Origin: Aestuariispira ectoiniformans
GTDB taxonomy: Bacteria; Pseudomonadota; Alphaproteobacteria; UBA8366; Aestuariispiraceae
NCBI RefSeq assembly: GCF_025136295.1
Contig: NZ_CP062788.1
Span: 2,683,588-2,747,587 of the forward strand
Direction of reading: 5' to 3'
DNA length: 64,000 nucleotides
Both the position numbers and the translations under genes were made by a program. How positions within the stretch are numbered: the stretch's first letter is position 1; each line of letters starts with the position of its first letter. Below are positions 35,743 to 46,138 of this stretch, in pieces. A model generated the notes under the pieces. It did not search any database, was not told the DNA's origin, and saw only the letters and a list, made by a program, of their open reading frames with translations.

Positions 35743-36360
35743 ATGATTGTTCAAGCCTTAGTCTTCTATGTCTTTGCGGCGGTCGCCATTGCCTGCGGGG
35801 TTATGGTGATTACCGCGCGGAACCCGGTTCATTCGGTTCTGTTCCTGATCCTGGCCTTTTTCAATGCTGCGGGTTTGTTCCTGCTGCAGGGCGCAGAGTT
35901 CATCGCGATGATCTTGATTATCGTCTATGTCGGGGCGGTCGCGGTTCTGTTCCTGTTTGTGGTGATGATGCTGGACATCAACATCAAGGAAATGCGCCGC
36001 GGTTTCGTGCGCTATGTCCCGATCGGGCTGGCTGTCGGAGTCGCCTTGCTGGCAGAACTGATCATCGCCTTTGGCGCATGGCAGTTTGAACCGGGCCTGT
36101 TTGCCGGTGCGGCCGCAACGCAGACGCCTGACATAAACCAAGTTCACAATACCGAAGCACTGGGGAACCTGATTTACACCCATTACTTCTACCTGTTCCA
36201 GGGAGCCGGGCTTGTTCTGTTGCTCGCCATGGTCGGGGCGATTGTGTTGACCCTGCGTCAGCGCGAAGGCGTCCGTCGCCAGCGCATTGCAGATCAGGTC
36301 AGCCGCAACGCGAAAGATGAGGTTGAAGTGGTCAAGGTTCCGACCGGAGGGGGCATCTAA
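35743..36360 (+). CDS. nuoJ: NADH-quinone oxidoreductase subunit J
   Basis: A 205-residue membrane subunit with five helices. Helix 3 is the conserved [20 protein letters not shown] segment, which contains the pi-bulge region important for coupling. The C-terminus is polar ([15 protein letters not shown]-like). Ends 2 bases before nuoK. Confidence 0.97.
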   Translation: MIVQALVFYVFAAVAIACGVMVITARNPVHSVLFLILAFFNAAGLFLLQGAEFIAMILIIVYVGAVAVLFLFVVMMLDINIKEMRRGFVRYVPIGLAVGVALLAELIIAFGAWQFEPGLFAGAAATQTPDINQVHNTEALGNLIYTHYFYLFQGAGLVLLLAMVGAIVLTLRQREGVRRQRIADQVSRNAKDEVEVVKVPTGGGI

Positions 36361-36362
36361 TC

Positions 36363-36671
36363 ATGGCAATCGGTCTTGAACATTATCTGACGGTTTCCGC
36401 CGTATTGTTCACGTTGGGCCTTTTCGGCATCTTCCTGAACCGGAAAAACGTCATCATCATTCTGATGTCCGTAGAGTTGATGCTGCTGGCGGTGAACATC
36501 AATCTGGTCAGCTTCTCGACCTTCCTGCATGACTTGGTCGGACAGGTATTTGCCCTGTTCGTCCTGACAGTCGCTGCGGCAGAGGCGGCAATCGGGCTTG
36601 CAATCCTGGTGGTTTACTATCGTAACCGGGCAAGCATTGCCGTCGACGACATCCATACTATGAAGGGCTGA
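36363..36671 (+). CDS. nuoK: NADH-quinone oxidoreductase subunit K
   Basis: A 102-residue, three-helix membrane subunit. The two buried glutamates of the proton path are present: Glu38 ([15 protein letters not shown]) and Glu74 ([13 protein letters not shown]). Normal length. Confidence 0.97.
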   Translation: MAIGLEHYLTVSAVLFTLGLFGIFLNRKNVIIILMSVELMLLAVNINLVSFSTFLHDLVGQVFALFVLTVAAAEAAIGLAILVVYYRNRASIAVDDIHTMKG

Positions 36672-36679
36672 GGAAACCG

Positions 36680-38629
36680 ATGGAAGCTGCAATCGTATTC
36701 TTACCCTTACTCGGCTCTATCATTGCCGGTTTCTTCGGTCGTACGATCGGGGATAAAGGGGCACAACTTGTTACCTGCGCCTTGATGGTGGTTGCTGCCA
36801 TCCTGGCGTGGATAACCTTCTTCAAAGTTGGTATCAGCGGTGAAGCCCATACCATCACCTTGTTCAACTGGGTGTCGTCGGGTGACTTTTCCTTCGACTG
36901 GGCATTGCGCATTGACACATTGACGGCAGTCATGCTGATCGTGGTCACTACGGTGTCTACCGTCGTGCATATCTATTCCGTAGGTTATATGCACCATGAC
37001 AAGTCGATCCCGCGTTTCATGTCCTATCTGAGCTTCTTCTCCTTCGCCATGCTGATGCTGGTGACCGGTGATAACCTGGTCCAGATGTTCTTTGGTTGGG
37101 AAGGCGTTGGTGTTGCCTCTTATCTGTTGATCGGCTTCTGGTATGACCGTCCGTCTGCAAACGCTGCCGCGATCAAGGCGTTCCTGGTCAACCGTGTCGG
37201 GGACTTTGGCTTCGCTCTCGGGATTTTCTGCATATTCGTTCTGACGGGGTCTGTCCTGTATGACGATATCTTCGCAGCTATTCCGGGGCTGGCAGATGCG
37301 CAGTTCTCCTTCCTCGGAACGGACTTCAATGCCATCACGATCGCCTGCTTGCTGTTGTTTATGGGTGCCATGGGTAAGTCCGCGCAGCTGGGCCTGCATA
37401 CCTGGTTGCCGGATGCAATGGAGGGCCCGACGCCGGTTTCCGCGTTGATCCACGCTGCGACCATGGTGACCGCCGGCGTATTCATGGTCTGCCGTCTGTC
37501 GCCGATCTTTGAATATTCCGATGTGGCCCTGACCGTTGTGACCGTCGTGGGGGCATCGACTGCATTCTTCGCGGCCACAATTGGTCTGACGCAGAATGAC
37601 ATCAAACGTGTCATTGCATATTCGACCTGTTCCCAGCTCGGTTACATGTTCTTCGCAGCGGGTGTGTCCGCTTATCAGGCCGCAATGTTCCACCTGATGA
37701 CGCACGCCTTCTTCAAGGCGTTGTTGTTCCTTGGTGCCGGTTCTGTCATTCACGCAATGTCCGACGAACAGGACATGCGCAAGATGGGTGGTCTTTGGAA
37801 GTTGATTCCGGTGACCTATGCGATGATGTGGATCGGGTCGTTGGCCCTGGCCGGCTTCGGTATCCCGGGTCTGAACATCGGTTTTGCCGGTTTCTATTCC
37901 AAGGACATCATCCTGGAGTCCGCTTATGCCGCACATAGTGCCGCGGGTGGCTATGCCTTCTGGCTGGGTGTCATCGCAGCCTTCATGACCGCTTTCTACT
38001 CCGGTCGTCTGCTGTTCATGACCTTCCACGGCAAGCCGCGTTGCGACGAGAAAACCCTGGCGCATGTCCATGAATCACCTTTCGTGATGACTGGCCCGCT
38101 GTGGATTCTGGTCGCTGGTGCGATCCTGTCCGGTGGTCTGGCCTATGGCGTGTTTGTTGGCGAAGGTCAGGAATCCTTCTGGGCTGGTGCAGTCCTGAAC
38201 CTCGAGCATCATATGTCGCTGGAACATGCGCATCATGTACCGCTCTGGGTGAAACTGTCGCCGTTCGTCATGGGGATTACCGGTCTGGCGCTTAGCTGGT
38301 ACATGTATGTCGCCAAACCTGAACTGCCAGGTAAGGTGGCTCGGACCTTCAGCGGCCTCTATGCGTTCCTGCTGAACAAATGGTATTTCGACGAACTTTA
38401 CGACGTGCTGTTTGTGAAGCCTGCGTTCTGCATTGGCCGCATTTTCTGGAAACGGGGCGATAAGGGCACCATCGACTATTTCGGTCCGGATGGTGTGGCT
38501 GCACGGACCCGCGACGGCTCGAAACTGGCGAGCCTGCTGCAGTCCGGTTACGTCTATCACTATGCCTTTGCGATGTTGATCGGTGTCGTGGTCTTCGTCT
38601 CTTGGTACATGATCTCGGGTTGGCTTTAG
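36680..38629 (+). CDS. nuoL: NADH-quinone oxidoreductase subunit L
   Basis: A 649-residue antiporter-like proton channel at the distal end of complex I. GWEGVGVASYLLIGFWYDRP carries the key Glu of helix 5, LHTWLPDAMEGPTPVSALIH the helix 7-8 loop, and FFKALLFLGAGSVIHAM the helix-12 Lys. The long C-terminal part with the lateral helix (LNKWYFDELYDVLFVKPAF) is present. Confidence 0.98.
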   Translation: MEAAIVFLPLLGSIIAGFFGRTIGDKGAQLVTCALMVVAAILAWITFFKVGISGEAHTITLFNWVSSGDFSFDWALRIDTLTAVMLIVVTTVSTVVHIYSVGYMHHDKSIPRFMSYLSFFSFAMLMLVTGDNLVQMFFGWEGVGVASYLLIGFWYDRPSANAAAIKAFLVNRVGDFGFALGIFCIFVLTGSVLYDDIFAAIPGLADAQFSFLGTDFNAITIACLLLFMGAMGKSAQLGLHTWLPDAMEGPTPVSALIHAATMVTAGVFMVCRLSPIFEYSDVALTVVTVVGASTAFFAATIGLTQNDIKRVIAYSTCSQLGYMFFAAGVSAYQAAMFHLMTHAFFKALLFLGAGSVIHAMSDEQDMRKMGGLWKLIPVTYAMMWIGSLALAGFGIPGLNIGFAGFYSKDIILESAYAAHSAAGGYAFWLGVIAAFMTAFYSGRLLFMTFHGKPRCDEKTLAHVHESPFVMTGPLWILVAGAILSGGLAYGVFVGEGQESFWAGAVLNLEHHMSLEHAHHVPLWVKLSPFVMGITGLALSWYMYVAKPELPGKVARTFSGLYAFLLNKWYFDELYDVLFVKPAFCIGRIFWKRGDKGTIDYFGPDGVAARTRDGSKLASLLQSGYVYHYAFAMLIGVVVFVSWYMISGWL

Positions 38630-38663
38630 GCCATAGAAGAATAGGAAAACGGGAATTAGTAAC

Positions 38664-40193
38664 ATGACCCTTGATTGGCCTGTGCTATCACTGACGACCT
38701 TCGTGCCGACTCTTGGTGCGCTGGCGATCCTGTTCTTCATCCGGGGTACGGAGGAGGAAGTCGCCCGCAATTCACGCTGGACGGCACTTTGGGTATCGCT
38801 TGCGACCTTTGTCTTGTCGCTCTTTATCTGGGCAAACTTTGATAATGGGACTTCGGACTTCCAGCTTGTGGAACGTCACGACTGGATCCCGAGCTTCAAC
38901 ATCAGCTATCACCTGGGCGTTGACGGTATTTCGCTCTTCTTCATTCTGCTTTCCACCTTGCTGACGCCGATTTGTGTGCTGGCAAGCTGGGACGCCATCA
39001 AGAAGAACGTCCGCGAATACATGATCGCCTTCCTGATTTTGGAAACCATGATGATCGGCATGTTTGCCGCTCTGGACATCCTGCTGTTCTACATCTTCTT
39101 CGAAGGTGTCCTGATTCCGATGTTCATCATCATCGGTGTCTGGGGTGGGCAGCGGCGTATCTATGCAGCTTTCAAGCTGTTCCTTTATACGCTGCTGGGT
39201 TCCGTGCTGATGCTTGTTGCCATCCTGGTGATGTATTTCCAGGCTGGTACCACGGACATTCCGACCCTGATGCAGTATGCTTTCGACCCGGAATTGCAGA
39301 AATGGCTGTGGCTTGCCTTCTTCGCATCCTTTGCGGTGAAGGTCCCGATGTGGCCGGTTCACACCTGGTTGCCGGACGCGCACGTTGAGGCACCGACGGC
39401 CGGTTCCGTAATCCTGGCGGGCGTACTCTTGAAGATGGGTGGTTATGGCTTCCTTCGCTTCTCGCTGCCGATGATGCCGCTGGCTTCCGAATACTTTGCC
39501 GAGTTTGTCTTCTGGCTGTCTGTGATCGCGGTTGTGTATACCTCGCTCGTGGCGCTGGTTCAGGATGACATGAAGAAGCTGATTGCCTATTCTTCCATTG
39601 CTCACATGGGCTTTGTGACGGCGGCAATTTTCTCGGCGAATGAACAGGCAATCTCCGGTTCCATCATTCAGATGCTGAGCCACGGGGTTGTTTCGGGTGC
39701 GCTCTTCCTTTGCGTTGGTGTGGTTTATGACCGTCTGCATACGCGTGAGATTTCGCGCTACGGCGGGCTGGTTCACATCATGCCGAAATACGCTCTATTC
39801 TTCATGCTGTTCACGATGGCGTCTGTCGGTCTGCCCGGCACCAGCGGTTTCGTTGGCGAATTCCTGATCATGGTCGGGGCGTTCCAGTTCAGCACCTGGC
39901 TGGCTGCAGGTCTTGCAACCGGTATGATTTTGGGTGCAGCCTATATGCTGTATCTCTATCGCCGGATCATTTTCGGTCAGCTTACGAAAGAGGATCTGAA
40001 ATCCATGCTGGACCTCAACATGCGTGAGGTAGCAATCTTCGCTCCGCTGATCGTGATTGTCCTGTGGATGGGCATTTATCCGGCAAGCTTCCTGGATCCC
40101 ATTGAGGTTTCTGTTGTGAACTTGGTTGAAAACTACAATGCGGCCCTGGCGGCTGCGGCGGACGGTGCACCTGTTACCGTTGCCGATCAATAA
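38664..40193 (+). CDS. nuoM: NADH-quinone oxidoreductase subunit M
   Basis: A 509-residue antiporter-like subunit. [19 protein letters not shown] includes the conserved Glu, [20 protein letters not shown] the helix 7 region, and [13 protein letters not shown] the middle channel. Fourteen or so helices, full length. Confidence 0.98.
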   Translation: MTLDWPVLSLTTFVPTLGALAILFFIRGTEEEVARNSRWTALWVSLATFVLSLFIWANFDNGTSDFQLVERHDWIPSFNISYHLGVDGISLFFILLSTLLTPICVLASWDAIKKNVREYMIAFLILETMMIGMFAALDILLFYIFFEGVLIPMFIIIGVWGGQRRIYAAFKLFLYTLLGSVLMLVAILVMYFQAGTTDIPTLMQYAFDPELQKWLWLAFFASFAVKVPMWPVHTWLPDAHVEAPTAGSVILAGVLLKMGGYGFLRFSLPMMPLASEYFAEFVFWLSVIAVVYTSLVALVQDDMKKLIAYSSIAHMGFVTAAIFSANEQAISGSIIQMLSHGVVSGALFLCVGVVYDRLHTREISRYGGLVHIMPKYALFFMLFTMASVGLPGTSGFVGEFLIMVGAFQFSTWLAAGLATGMILGAAYMLYLYRRIIFGQLTKEDLKSMLDLNMREVAIFAPLIVIVLWMGIYPASFLDPIEVSVVNLVENYNAALAAAADGAPVTVADQ

Positions 40194-40210
40194 GGGGTGA
40201 GGTTGATACG

Positions 40211-41662
40211 ATGACTGATCTTCCCGTCATTTTCCTCCCGGCCTTGCCGGAAATCTTCCTGGCTATTTCGATTATGGCCATGATGATGGTCGGTGCTTAT
40301 AACCGCAGCGGCAACGCCTTGAACCTTGTGACGCCACTGGCTATGGCCGCGCTGATTATCACCGGTGTTCTGGTGGTGTTTATCGGTGGAGGCCGGCAGC
40401 TTGCCTTCAACGATCTGTTCGTTGTCGACGATTTCTCTGTCTACATGAAGTTGCTGGTCATTACCGCGTCATTCCTGGCGCTGGTGATGAGTGATGGCTA
40501 TATCCGTCGTGAAGGCATGGCGCGTTTCGAATATCCGATCCTGATTGGTTTCGCGACGCTCGGCATGCTGATGATGATCTCGGCCAATGACCTGATCTCC
40601 TTGTATATCGGTCTGGAGCTGCAGAGCCTGGCGCTTTATGTGGTTGCTGCCTTCCAGCGTGACACGGTTCGTTCCACCGAAGCCGGTCTGAAATACTTCG
40701 TGCTGGGTGCGGTTTCCTCCGGTCTGCTGCTCTATGGTTGCTCCATGATCTACGGCTTCACCGGTACAACGCAGTTTGATGCGCTGGCTTCCGTCCTGAC
40801 GGGCGTCGGGCCGACGCCGGTCGGTGTTGTGATCGGTCTGGTCTTCCTGATCGCGGGCCTTGCCTTCAAAGTCTCTGCCGTGCCGTTCCACATGTGGACG
40901 CCGGATGTCTATGAAGGGGCACCGACTTCCGTGACGGCCTTCTTTGCTGTCGCACCGAAGATTGCAGCAATCGCCCTGTTCCTGCGCACCATGTATGAGC
41001 CCTTTGGCGCCTTGGTAGCAGATTGGCAACAGATCATCGTGGTTATTTCGATCCTGTCGATGCTGCTGGGTGCTTTCGCCGCGATTGCGCAAAACAACAT
41101 CAAACGCCTGATGGCCTACAGCTCCATTGGTCATGTTGGCTATGCATTGATCGGTCTAGCGACTGGTACCGAGCTTGGTGTGCAGGGCGTGCTGATTTAC
41201 ATGGCGGTCTATCTGTTCATGAATATCGGTACTTTTGCGATCATTCTGAGCATGAAGGTGCAGGGGCGCATGGTGGAAAACATCAGTGATCTGGCCGGCC
41301 TTCACAATACGCACAAGCTGCTGGCTTTCTCGCTGATGATTTTCATGTTCTCCATGGCGGGTATCCCGCCGCTGGCAGGCTTCATGAGCAAATTCTTCAT
41401 CTTCAAAGCGGCGGTTGATTCCGGTCTTTACAGCTTGGCGATTATTGGTGCGGTGACCAGTGTCGTGAGCGCTTACTACTATCTGCGGATTATCAAGGTC
41501 ATGTATTTTGATGAGCCTGCCGACAGCATGGATGCTGTCGAAGGCGGCGGAATGAAGTTCATTCTGGCTGCGACGAGCTTCATCATCGTGACCATGATCT
41601 TCTACTTCCCGATTGTGACCAACCAGGCGGTCCATGCAGCAGCATCGCTGTTTGCCGGGTAA
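40211..41662 (+). CDS. nuoN: NADH-quinone oxidoreductase subunit N
   Basis: A 483-residue antiporter-like subunit, last of the complex I genes. Family motifs include YIGLELQSLALYVVAAF (conserved Glu), TEAGLKYFVLGAVSSGLLLY, VPFHMWTPDVYEGAPTSVTA and KRLMAYSSIGHVGYALIGLA. It is followed by birA after 3 bases, so the operon continues into cofactor genes. Confidence 0.98.
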   Translation: MTDLPVIFLPALPEIFLAISIMAMMMVGAYNRSGNALNLVTPLAMAALIITGVLVVFIGGGRQLAFNDLFVVDDFSVYMKLLVITASFLALVMSDGYIRREGMARFEYPILIGFATLGMLMMISANDLISLYIGLELQSLALYVVAAFQRDTVRSTEAGLKYFVLGAVSSGLLLYGCSMIYGFTGTTQFDALASVLTGVGPTPVGVVIGLVFLIAGLAFKVSAVPFHMWTPDVYEGAPTSVTAFFAVAPKIAAIALFLRTMYEPFGALVADWQQIIVVISILSMLLGAFAAIAQNNIKRLMAYSSIGHVGYALIGLATGTELGVQGVLIYMAVYLFMNIGTFAIILSMKVQGRMVENISDLAGLHNTHKLLAFSLMIFMFSMAGIPPLAGFMSKFFIFKAAVDSGLYSLAIIGAVTSVVSAYYYLRIIKVMYFDEPADSMDAVEGGGMKFILAATSFIIVTMIFYFPIVTNQAVHAAASLFAG

Positions 41663-41665
41663 CCG

Positions 41666-42424
41666 ATGTCACTGGCAGAACAAGTTCAAATGCCCGCAGG
41701 TTACGGCCTGCGGGTGTTTGATTCAGTAAGCTCCACAAATGATCTCGCGCGCGAAATGGCTGATGACCCGTCGCTGGGCAACATGGTTGTTTGGGGGTTG
41801 GAGCAAACCGGCGGGCGGGGGCGCTCGGGCCGGGAATGGTCATCTCCGAAAGGCAATCTATATGCCTCGGTCCTGATACAGGATGTCGGACCTTTGGCCC
41901 AGGCTGCAAATCTGTCCATGGTTGCTGCGGTCGCGATGGGAGAGGCTGTTGCCTCTCTACTGCCTGGGATCGGGGCACTTGGTCATAAATGGCCAAACGA
42001 TTTGTTGCTCGATCGGGCAAAATTCTGCGGTCTGCTTCTGGAATGTGGGACCAACAAGTCAAATATGAACTGGGTCGTGATCGGCAGCGGCGTCAACATC
42101 GCGGCTCATCCGGAGAATACGCCCTATCCGGCGACAAAGCTTGATGCCTATGGTTTTGATCAGCCTGTTTCTGCATTGCTGTCTGCATATGTTGGCCGGT
42201 TGGACTACTGGATTTCCCGCTGGCGGACGGAAGGTTTCTCTCCTGTCAGGGAAATGTGGTTAAGCCGGGCTGTCGGGCTTGGGGATATGATCAGGGCGCG
42301 CCTGGCCGATGGTCAGGAACTTGTCGGTCGTTTTCAGGATCTGGACCGGGACGGGGCTCTGTTGCTTGATATTCCCGGCAAGGGCCTTAAAACCATTACG
42401 GCTGGAGATGTTTTCTTCAGTTGA
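41666..42424 (+). CDS. birA: Biotin--[acetyl-CoA-carboxylase] ligase
   Basis: A 252-residue biotin protein ligase without the N-terminal DNA-binding domain of E. coli BirA, so it should not act as a repressor. The adenylate loop GGRGRSGREWSSPKGNLYAS (about 49-69) and the catalytic KWPNDLLLDRAKFCGLLLE (about 112-130) are present, followed by the small C-terminal SH3-like domain (RFQDLDRDGALLLD). Cotranscribed with nuoN and coaX. Confidence 0.95.
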   Translation: MSLAEQVQMPAGYGLRVFDSVSSTNDLAREMADDPSLGNMVVWGLEQTGGRGRSGREWSSPKGNLYASVLIQDVGPLAQAANLSMVAAVAMGEAVASLLPGIGALGHKWPNDLLLDRAKFCGLLLECGTNKSNMNWVVIGSGVNIAAHPENTPYPATKLDAYGFDQPVSALLSAYVGRLDYWISRWRTEGFSPVREMWLSRAVGLGDMIRARLADGQELVGRFQDLDRDGALLLDIPGKGLKTITAGDVFFS

Positions 42425-42456
42425 ATAAATAACTTCCATGGATGTGAGGACTGGCA

Positions 42457-43233
42457 ATGCTTCTGGTCATCGACTCTGGTAACACCAATGTGGTCTTTGC
42501 GGTCTATGATGACGGCAAGCGGTTGGGTGTCTGGCGTTGCGCCAATGACCCGAAGCGCACTGCGGATGAATATGCGGTTTGGCTGACCCATTTGGTAGAG
42601 CATAAGAACATCAAATTGTCCGATGTCACATCCACGGTTCTTGCCAGTGTTGTTCCAGAAACTCAATTCAACCTTGAGAGCCTGTGTCGGCGGTATTTTG
42701 GCGGAGAGCCTTTGGTTGTCGGCAAACCTGGCGTAAATTTGGGAATGAAGGTGCTTTTGGAGCACCCGGAGCAGGCCGGTGCCGACCGTCTGGTGAATGC
42801 GGTTGCCGCCCATGTAAAATATGGTGGGCCGTTGATCATTATAGATTTCGGAACTGCGACCACCTTTGATGTTGTGGATTGGGACGGAAACTATGCCGGG
42901 GGCGTTATCGCACCGGGTATTAATCTGTCAGTGCAGGCGCTTTATATGGCTGCGGCAAAGCTGCCCCTGGTAGAGATCAAGCCCACGCAGAATGTGATCG
43001 GGAAAGACACAGTATCTGCGATGCAGTCCGGGATCTTCTGGGGCTATGTCTCGATGATCGAAGGAATGGTGACCCGCATCAAGCGTGAGTTTGGCACGGA
43101 AGAGATGAAAGTTATCGGTACCGGCGGATTGTCGGAACTGTTCTCAGGCTATACGGCTGTTCTTGAGAATACGGATCGCGGCTTGACGCTGGACGGTTTG
43201 GTCGAGATACACCGTCGCAATAAAGGTAAGTAG
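42457..43233 (+). CDS. coaX: Type III pantothenate kinase
   Basis: A 258-residue ASKHA-fold kinase that phosphorylates pantothenate, the first step of CoA synthesis. Phosphate-1 motif MLLVIDSGNTNVVFAVY at the N-terminus, GADRLVNAVAA (pantothenate/substrate region) and IIDFGTATTFDVVD (phosphate-2) are intact. Typical birA-coaX-rnj order. Confidence 0.96.
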   Translation: MLLVIDSGNTNVVFAVYDDGKRLGVWRCANDPKRTADEYAVWLTHLVEHKNIKLSDVTSTVLASVVPETQFNLESLCRRYFGGEPLVVGKPGVNLGMKVLLEHPEQAGADRLVNAVAAHVKYGGPLIIIDFGTATTFDVVDWDGNYAGGVIAPGINLSVQALYMAAAKLPLVEIKPTQNVIGKDTVSAMQSGIFWGYVSMIEGMVTRIKREFGTEEMKVIGTGGLSELFSGYTAVLENTDRGLTLDGLVEIHRRNKGK

Positions 43234-43258
43234 TTCGTTGAAAGAAAAGAATAAAACC

Positions 43259-44929
43259 ATGGATGACTATCATCACACCGGCTTGCCGGGCAAAGACGAG
43301 TTGCTGTTCCTGCCGTTGGGTGGATCCGGTGAGATCGGTATGAACATGAACCTCTACGGCCATGATGGTCAGTGGCTCATGGTTGATTTCGGCATTTCTT
43401 TCGGGGATGCCACAACGCCTGGAATCGACGTTATCCTGCCCGATCCAACATTCATCGAAGAACGGTCGGACGAGCTGGCGGGATTGGTACTAACGCATGC
43501 CCATGAAGACCATCTGGGTGCCGTGCCATATTTGTGGGATGAATTGAACTGTCCCATCTATGCGACGCCGTTTACTGCAAGTGTTCTGAGGCGGAAGCTG
43601 GCGGAATCCGAATTCGACTGTGATGTTGAAATCATTGAAGTTCCTCTGTCGGGGCGTTTCACCGTCGGCAAATTCGAGATTGAGTTGGTCACGCTTACGC
43701 ACTCCATCCCGGAACCCAATGGCATGATCATCCGCACACCCGCGGGGAATGTTATGCATACCGGCGACTGGAAGCTGGACCCCGACCCTCAGTTGGGCCC
43801 GACAGCCGATGAAGCAGCCCTGATTCGCGCAGGCGAAGAAGGTGTGCTGGCTATGGTTTGCGATTCGACAAATGCACTTGTTCCCGGCCAGTCGGGTTCG
43901 GAAGGGGATGTGCGAAAGAATCTTGTCCAGCTGGTTGGCGAACTGGACGGCCGCGTGGCCGTGGCCTGCTTTGCCTCCAACGTAGCGCGCCTGGAAAGCA
44001 TTGCGCGTGCCGGTCTGGACAACGGTCGTCAGGTAGCGCTGATCGGTCGTTCTCTATGGCGGATGCAGGATTCTGCGCGGGAAAACGGATACCTGCAGGG
44101 CCTTCCGCCTTTCCTGAGGGATGATGAGGCTGCCAAGCTGCCGCCGGAGAAGGTTTTGATTATCTGTACGGGAAGCCAGGGGGAACCGCGCGCCGCACTG
44201 GCACGAATTGCCCGTGGAGACCACCCCCTGATCAAACTGGGCGAAGGAGATACCGTCGTGTTCTCCAGCCGGGAGATTCCAGGCAATGAAATCTCGATTG
44301 GTCGCGTCCAGAACCAGTTGGTGGAACTTGGTGTTCAGTTGATTACCGCCGATGATCGCGAGATTCACACGTCCGGCCATCCCAATCAGGACGAATTGGT
44401 GCAGATGTACCAGTGGATTCGACCACATATCGCCGTACCTGTGCATGGGGAACTGCGTCACATGGTTGCCCACGCCAATCTGGCCAAACAATGTCAGGTG
44501 CCACATGGTATCGTACCGAAAAACGGTATGATGATTTCGCTGTCGAAAGATGGCGCGGATGTTATTGACGAAGTTCATCATGGGCGGCTTGCGCTGGATG
44601 GAACGCGGATCGTGCCGCTGGATAGCACCAGTATCCGGGATCGCCGGAAGATGGCCTGGAACGGCGTTGTCATTGCGACGATCGTCATCGACAGCAAAGG
44701 GCAGTTGTTGGCCAATCCGGAAGTTGCCGTTGAAGGGCTGCTGGAAGTGGACGACGAGGAATGGGATGATCTGGTTGCCTTGGTTGAGAAAACCATGTCC
44801 CGTATTCCGAAGTCTCAGCTTAAGGAAGATGGCCAGGTTAAAGAAACATTGAGGGTTTCGTTGCGTCGTAAGATGAATGAAATCTGTGGGAAAAAGCCGA
44901 AAGTTCGCATTCATCTGGTGCGCATCTAG
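43259..44929 (+). CDS. rnj: Ribonuclease J
   Basis: A beta-CASP metallo-beta-lactamase ribonuclease, 556 residues from the ATG at 43259. An in-frame TTG at 43238 directly after coaX is an alternative with slightly better ribosome-site spacing, so the start is uncertain. The body opens DELLFLPLGGSGEIGMNMNL; the zinc site is THAHEDHLGA, with later ligands in MHTGDWKLDP and the beta-CASP motif region PVHGELRHM. It processes and degrades mRNA and rRNA 5' ends. The last 100 residues form the usual C-terminal domain. Confidence 0.94.
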   Translation: MDDYHHTGLPGKDELLFLPLGGSGEIGMNMNLYGHDGQWLMVDFGISFGDATTPGIDVILPDPTFIEERSDELAGLVLTHAHEDHLGAVPYLWDELNCPIYATPFTASVLRRKLAESEFDCDVEIIEVPLSGRFTVGKFEIELVTLTHSIPEPNGMIIRTPAGNVMHTGDWKLDPDPQLGPTADEAALIRAGEEGVLAMVCDSTNALVPGQSGSEGDVRKNLVQLVGELDGRVAVACFASNVARLESIARAGLDNGRQVALIGRSLWRMQDSARENGYLQGLPPFLRDDEAAKLPPEKVLIICTGSQGEPRAALARIARGDHPLIKLGEGDTVVFSSREIPGNEISIGRVQNQLVELGVQLITADDREIHTSGHPNQDELVQMYQWIRPHIAVPVHGELRHMVAHANLAKQCQVPHGIVPKNGMMISLSKDGADVIDEVHHGRLALDGTRIVPLDSTSIRDRRKMAWNGVVIATIVIDSKGQLLANPEVAVEGLLEVDDEEWDDLVALVEKTMSRIPKSQLKEDGQVKETLRVSLRRKMNEICGKKPKVRIHLVRI

Positions 44930-44953
44930 TTCACAGACAGGCAGGGAGATATC

Positions 44954-45358
44954 ATGATCGGTAAACTGAACCATGTAGCGATTGTTGTACCAGATCTTAT
45001 GGCCGCGGCTGCAACGTATCGTGATGCATTGGGCGCGGATGTCTCGGAGGCACTGGATTTGCCGGATCATGGTGTCAGGACGATTTTTGTCAATCTTCCC
45101 AATACGAAAATAGAACTTCTTTATCCATTGGGTGAGGATTCGCCCATTGCGAAGTTCCTGGAAAAGAACCCGTCCGGCGGTATGCACCACGTCTGTTACG
45201 AGGTGGATGACATCATTGAGGCTCGTAACCATCTGACGAAAGAAGGTGCCCGGGTGCTTGGAGACGGCGAGCCGAAGATCGGTGCCCACGGCAAGCCTGT
45301 GCTGTTTTTGCACCCTAAGGACTTCTGCGGCACATTGGTCGAGCTGGAACAAGTTTGA
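44954..45358 (+). CDS. mce: Methylmalonyl-CoA epimerase
   Basis: A 134-residue vicinal-oxygen-chelate enzyme converting (S)- to (R)-methylmalonyl-CoA in propionyl-CoA metabolism. Metal-binding pieces are LNHVAIVVPDL (His near the N-terminus), NTKIELLYPLG (Glu), GMHHVCYEVDDI (His) and TLVELEQV (Glu). GGGAG upstream. Sits after rnj, as in many relatives. Confidence 0.94.
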   Translation: MIGKLNHVAIVVPDLMAAAATYRDALGADVSEALDLPDHGVRTIFVNLPNTKIELLYPLGEDSPIAKFLEKNPSGGMHHVCYEVDDIIEARNHLTKEGARVLGDGEPKIGAHGKPVLFLHPKDFCGTLVELEQV

Positions 45359-45384
45359 GTATTTGTTGGTAGGACTTGAGTATC

Positions 45385-45618
45385 ATGACTATTGCATCTG
45401 GTATTGTTATCTATCTGATCTCCTGGTGGCTGGTGTTCTTCATGGCGTTGCCGTTCGGTGTTAAACGCTCAGAACAAGTGGAAGAAGGCCATGAACCGGG
45501 CGCACCGGAAAAACCGATGCTGTGGATGAAGGCAGCCGTTACATCTGTTATTGCCGCCGTAATTCTGGTGATCTGGTATTATGTTCAGCAATCGGACCTG
45601 ATTACAATTCAGCGCTGA
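45385..45618 (+). CDS. DUF1467 family membrane protein
   Basis: A 77-residue protein with two membrane helices (about 3-21 and 49-68). The short loop carries the family pattern WWLVFFMALPFGVKRSEQ and EPGAPEKPMLWMKA. An in-frame TTG at 45376 is less likely; AGGA at 45371 suits the ATG at 45385. Function unknown; in related genomes it is regularly found between mce and proS. Confidence 0.88.
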   Translation: MTIASGIVIYLISWWLVFFMALPFGVKRSEQVEEGHEPGAPEKPMLWMKAAVTSVIAAVILVIWYYVQQSDLITIQR

Positions 45619-45655
45619 TTTCGGAATTTGGCGCGTAAATTGCTGTAGAGATATC

Positions 45656-46138
45656 ATGCGCCATTCGTTGACTATATTCTCAGTACTTCTTTGTCTTGCG
45701 GGCTCTTTGGCGCTGGCGGATGAAAATCCTTTTGATGGGGGGAAGGGAGGCCAGACCTCCGTCGACACGGTCCATGTGACTGGTGACATTTGTCAAAAGG
45801 TGGTCAGGCACCAACCTCAAGAGGATGTTTCCTATAAGCCTGGGGTCGACGTCTATGGAAACCCTGTAGAGCCCGCAGACTTACCCGGCAGTACTGTGGA
45901 ATTCTCTCTGCCGGAAACGGTTGAATTTGACCTTCCCCTGAACCCTTTTGAATTCATGGGGCGTCCGGATCTGGCAGACCTGTTTCCAAACGCCGCATTT
46001 TCTGTAGGCCATATAAAATATGACGTTGGGGCCGGCGAGGTCACCCTGAATGGTCGACTATTGAATGACGATCAGAAAACGGCCCTGGCGGCAGCCTGTC
46101 GCTTTGTCTCGGAACAGCGCCGTAAAGAGCAGCACTAG
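45656..46138 (+). CDS. Exported protein of unknown function
   Basis: A 160-residue protein with a clear signal peptide (about 1-21, IFSVLLCLAGSLALA) cut before DENPFDGG. The mature part has two Cys (46 and 148) that could form a disulfide, Asp/Pro-rich segments (LPETVEFDLPLNPFEF), and a C-terminal block GEVTLNGRLLNDDQKTALAA that looks well structured. No catalytic motif recognised. I recall no named family. Its TAG stop overlaps the stop of the convergent cobD-like gene in a CTAG. Confidence 0.75.
   Translation: MRHSLTIFSVLLCLAGSLALADENPFDGGKGGQTSVDTVHVTGDICQKVVRHQPQEDVSYKPGVDVYGNPVEPADLPGSTVEFSLPETVEFDLPLNPFEFMGRPDLADLFPNAAFSVGHIKYDVGAGEVTLNGRLLNDDQKTALAAACRFVSEQRRKEQH

Noticed and set aside
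43238-43259. N-terminal extension of RNase J from a TTG start
   Set aside because: It adds seven Lys-rich residues with no counterpart known to me; the ATG at 43259 was preferred, though the ribosome site does not settle it.
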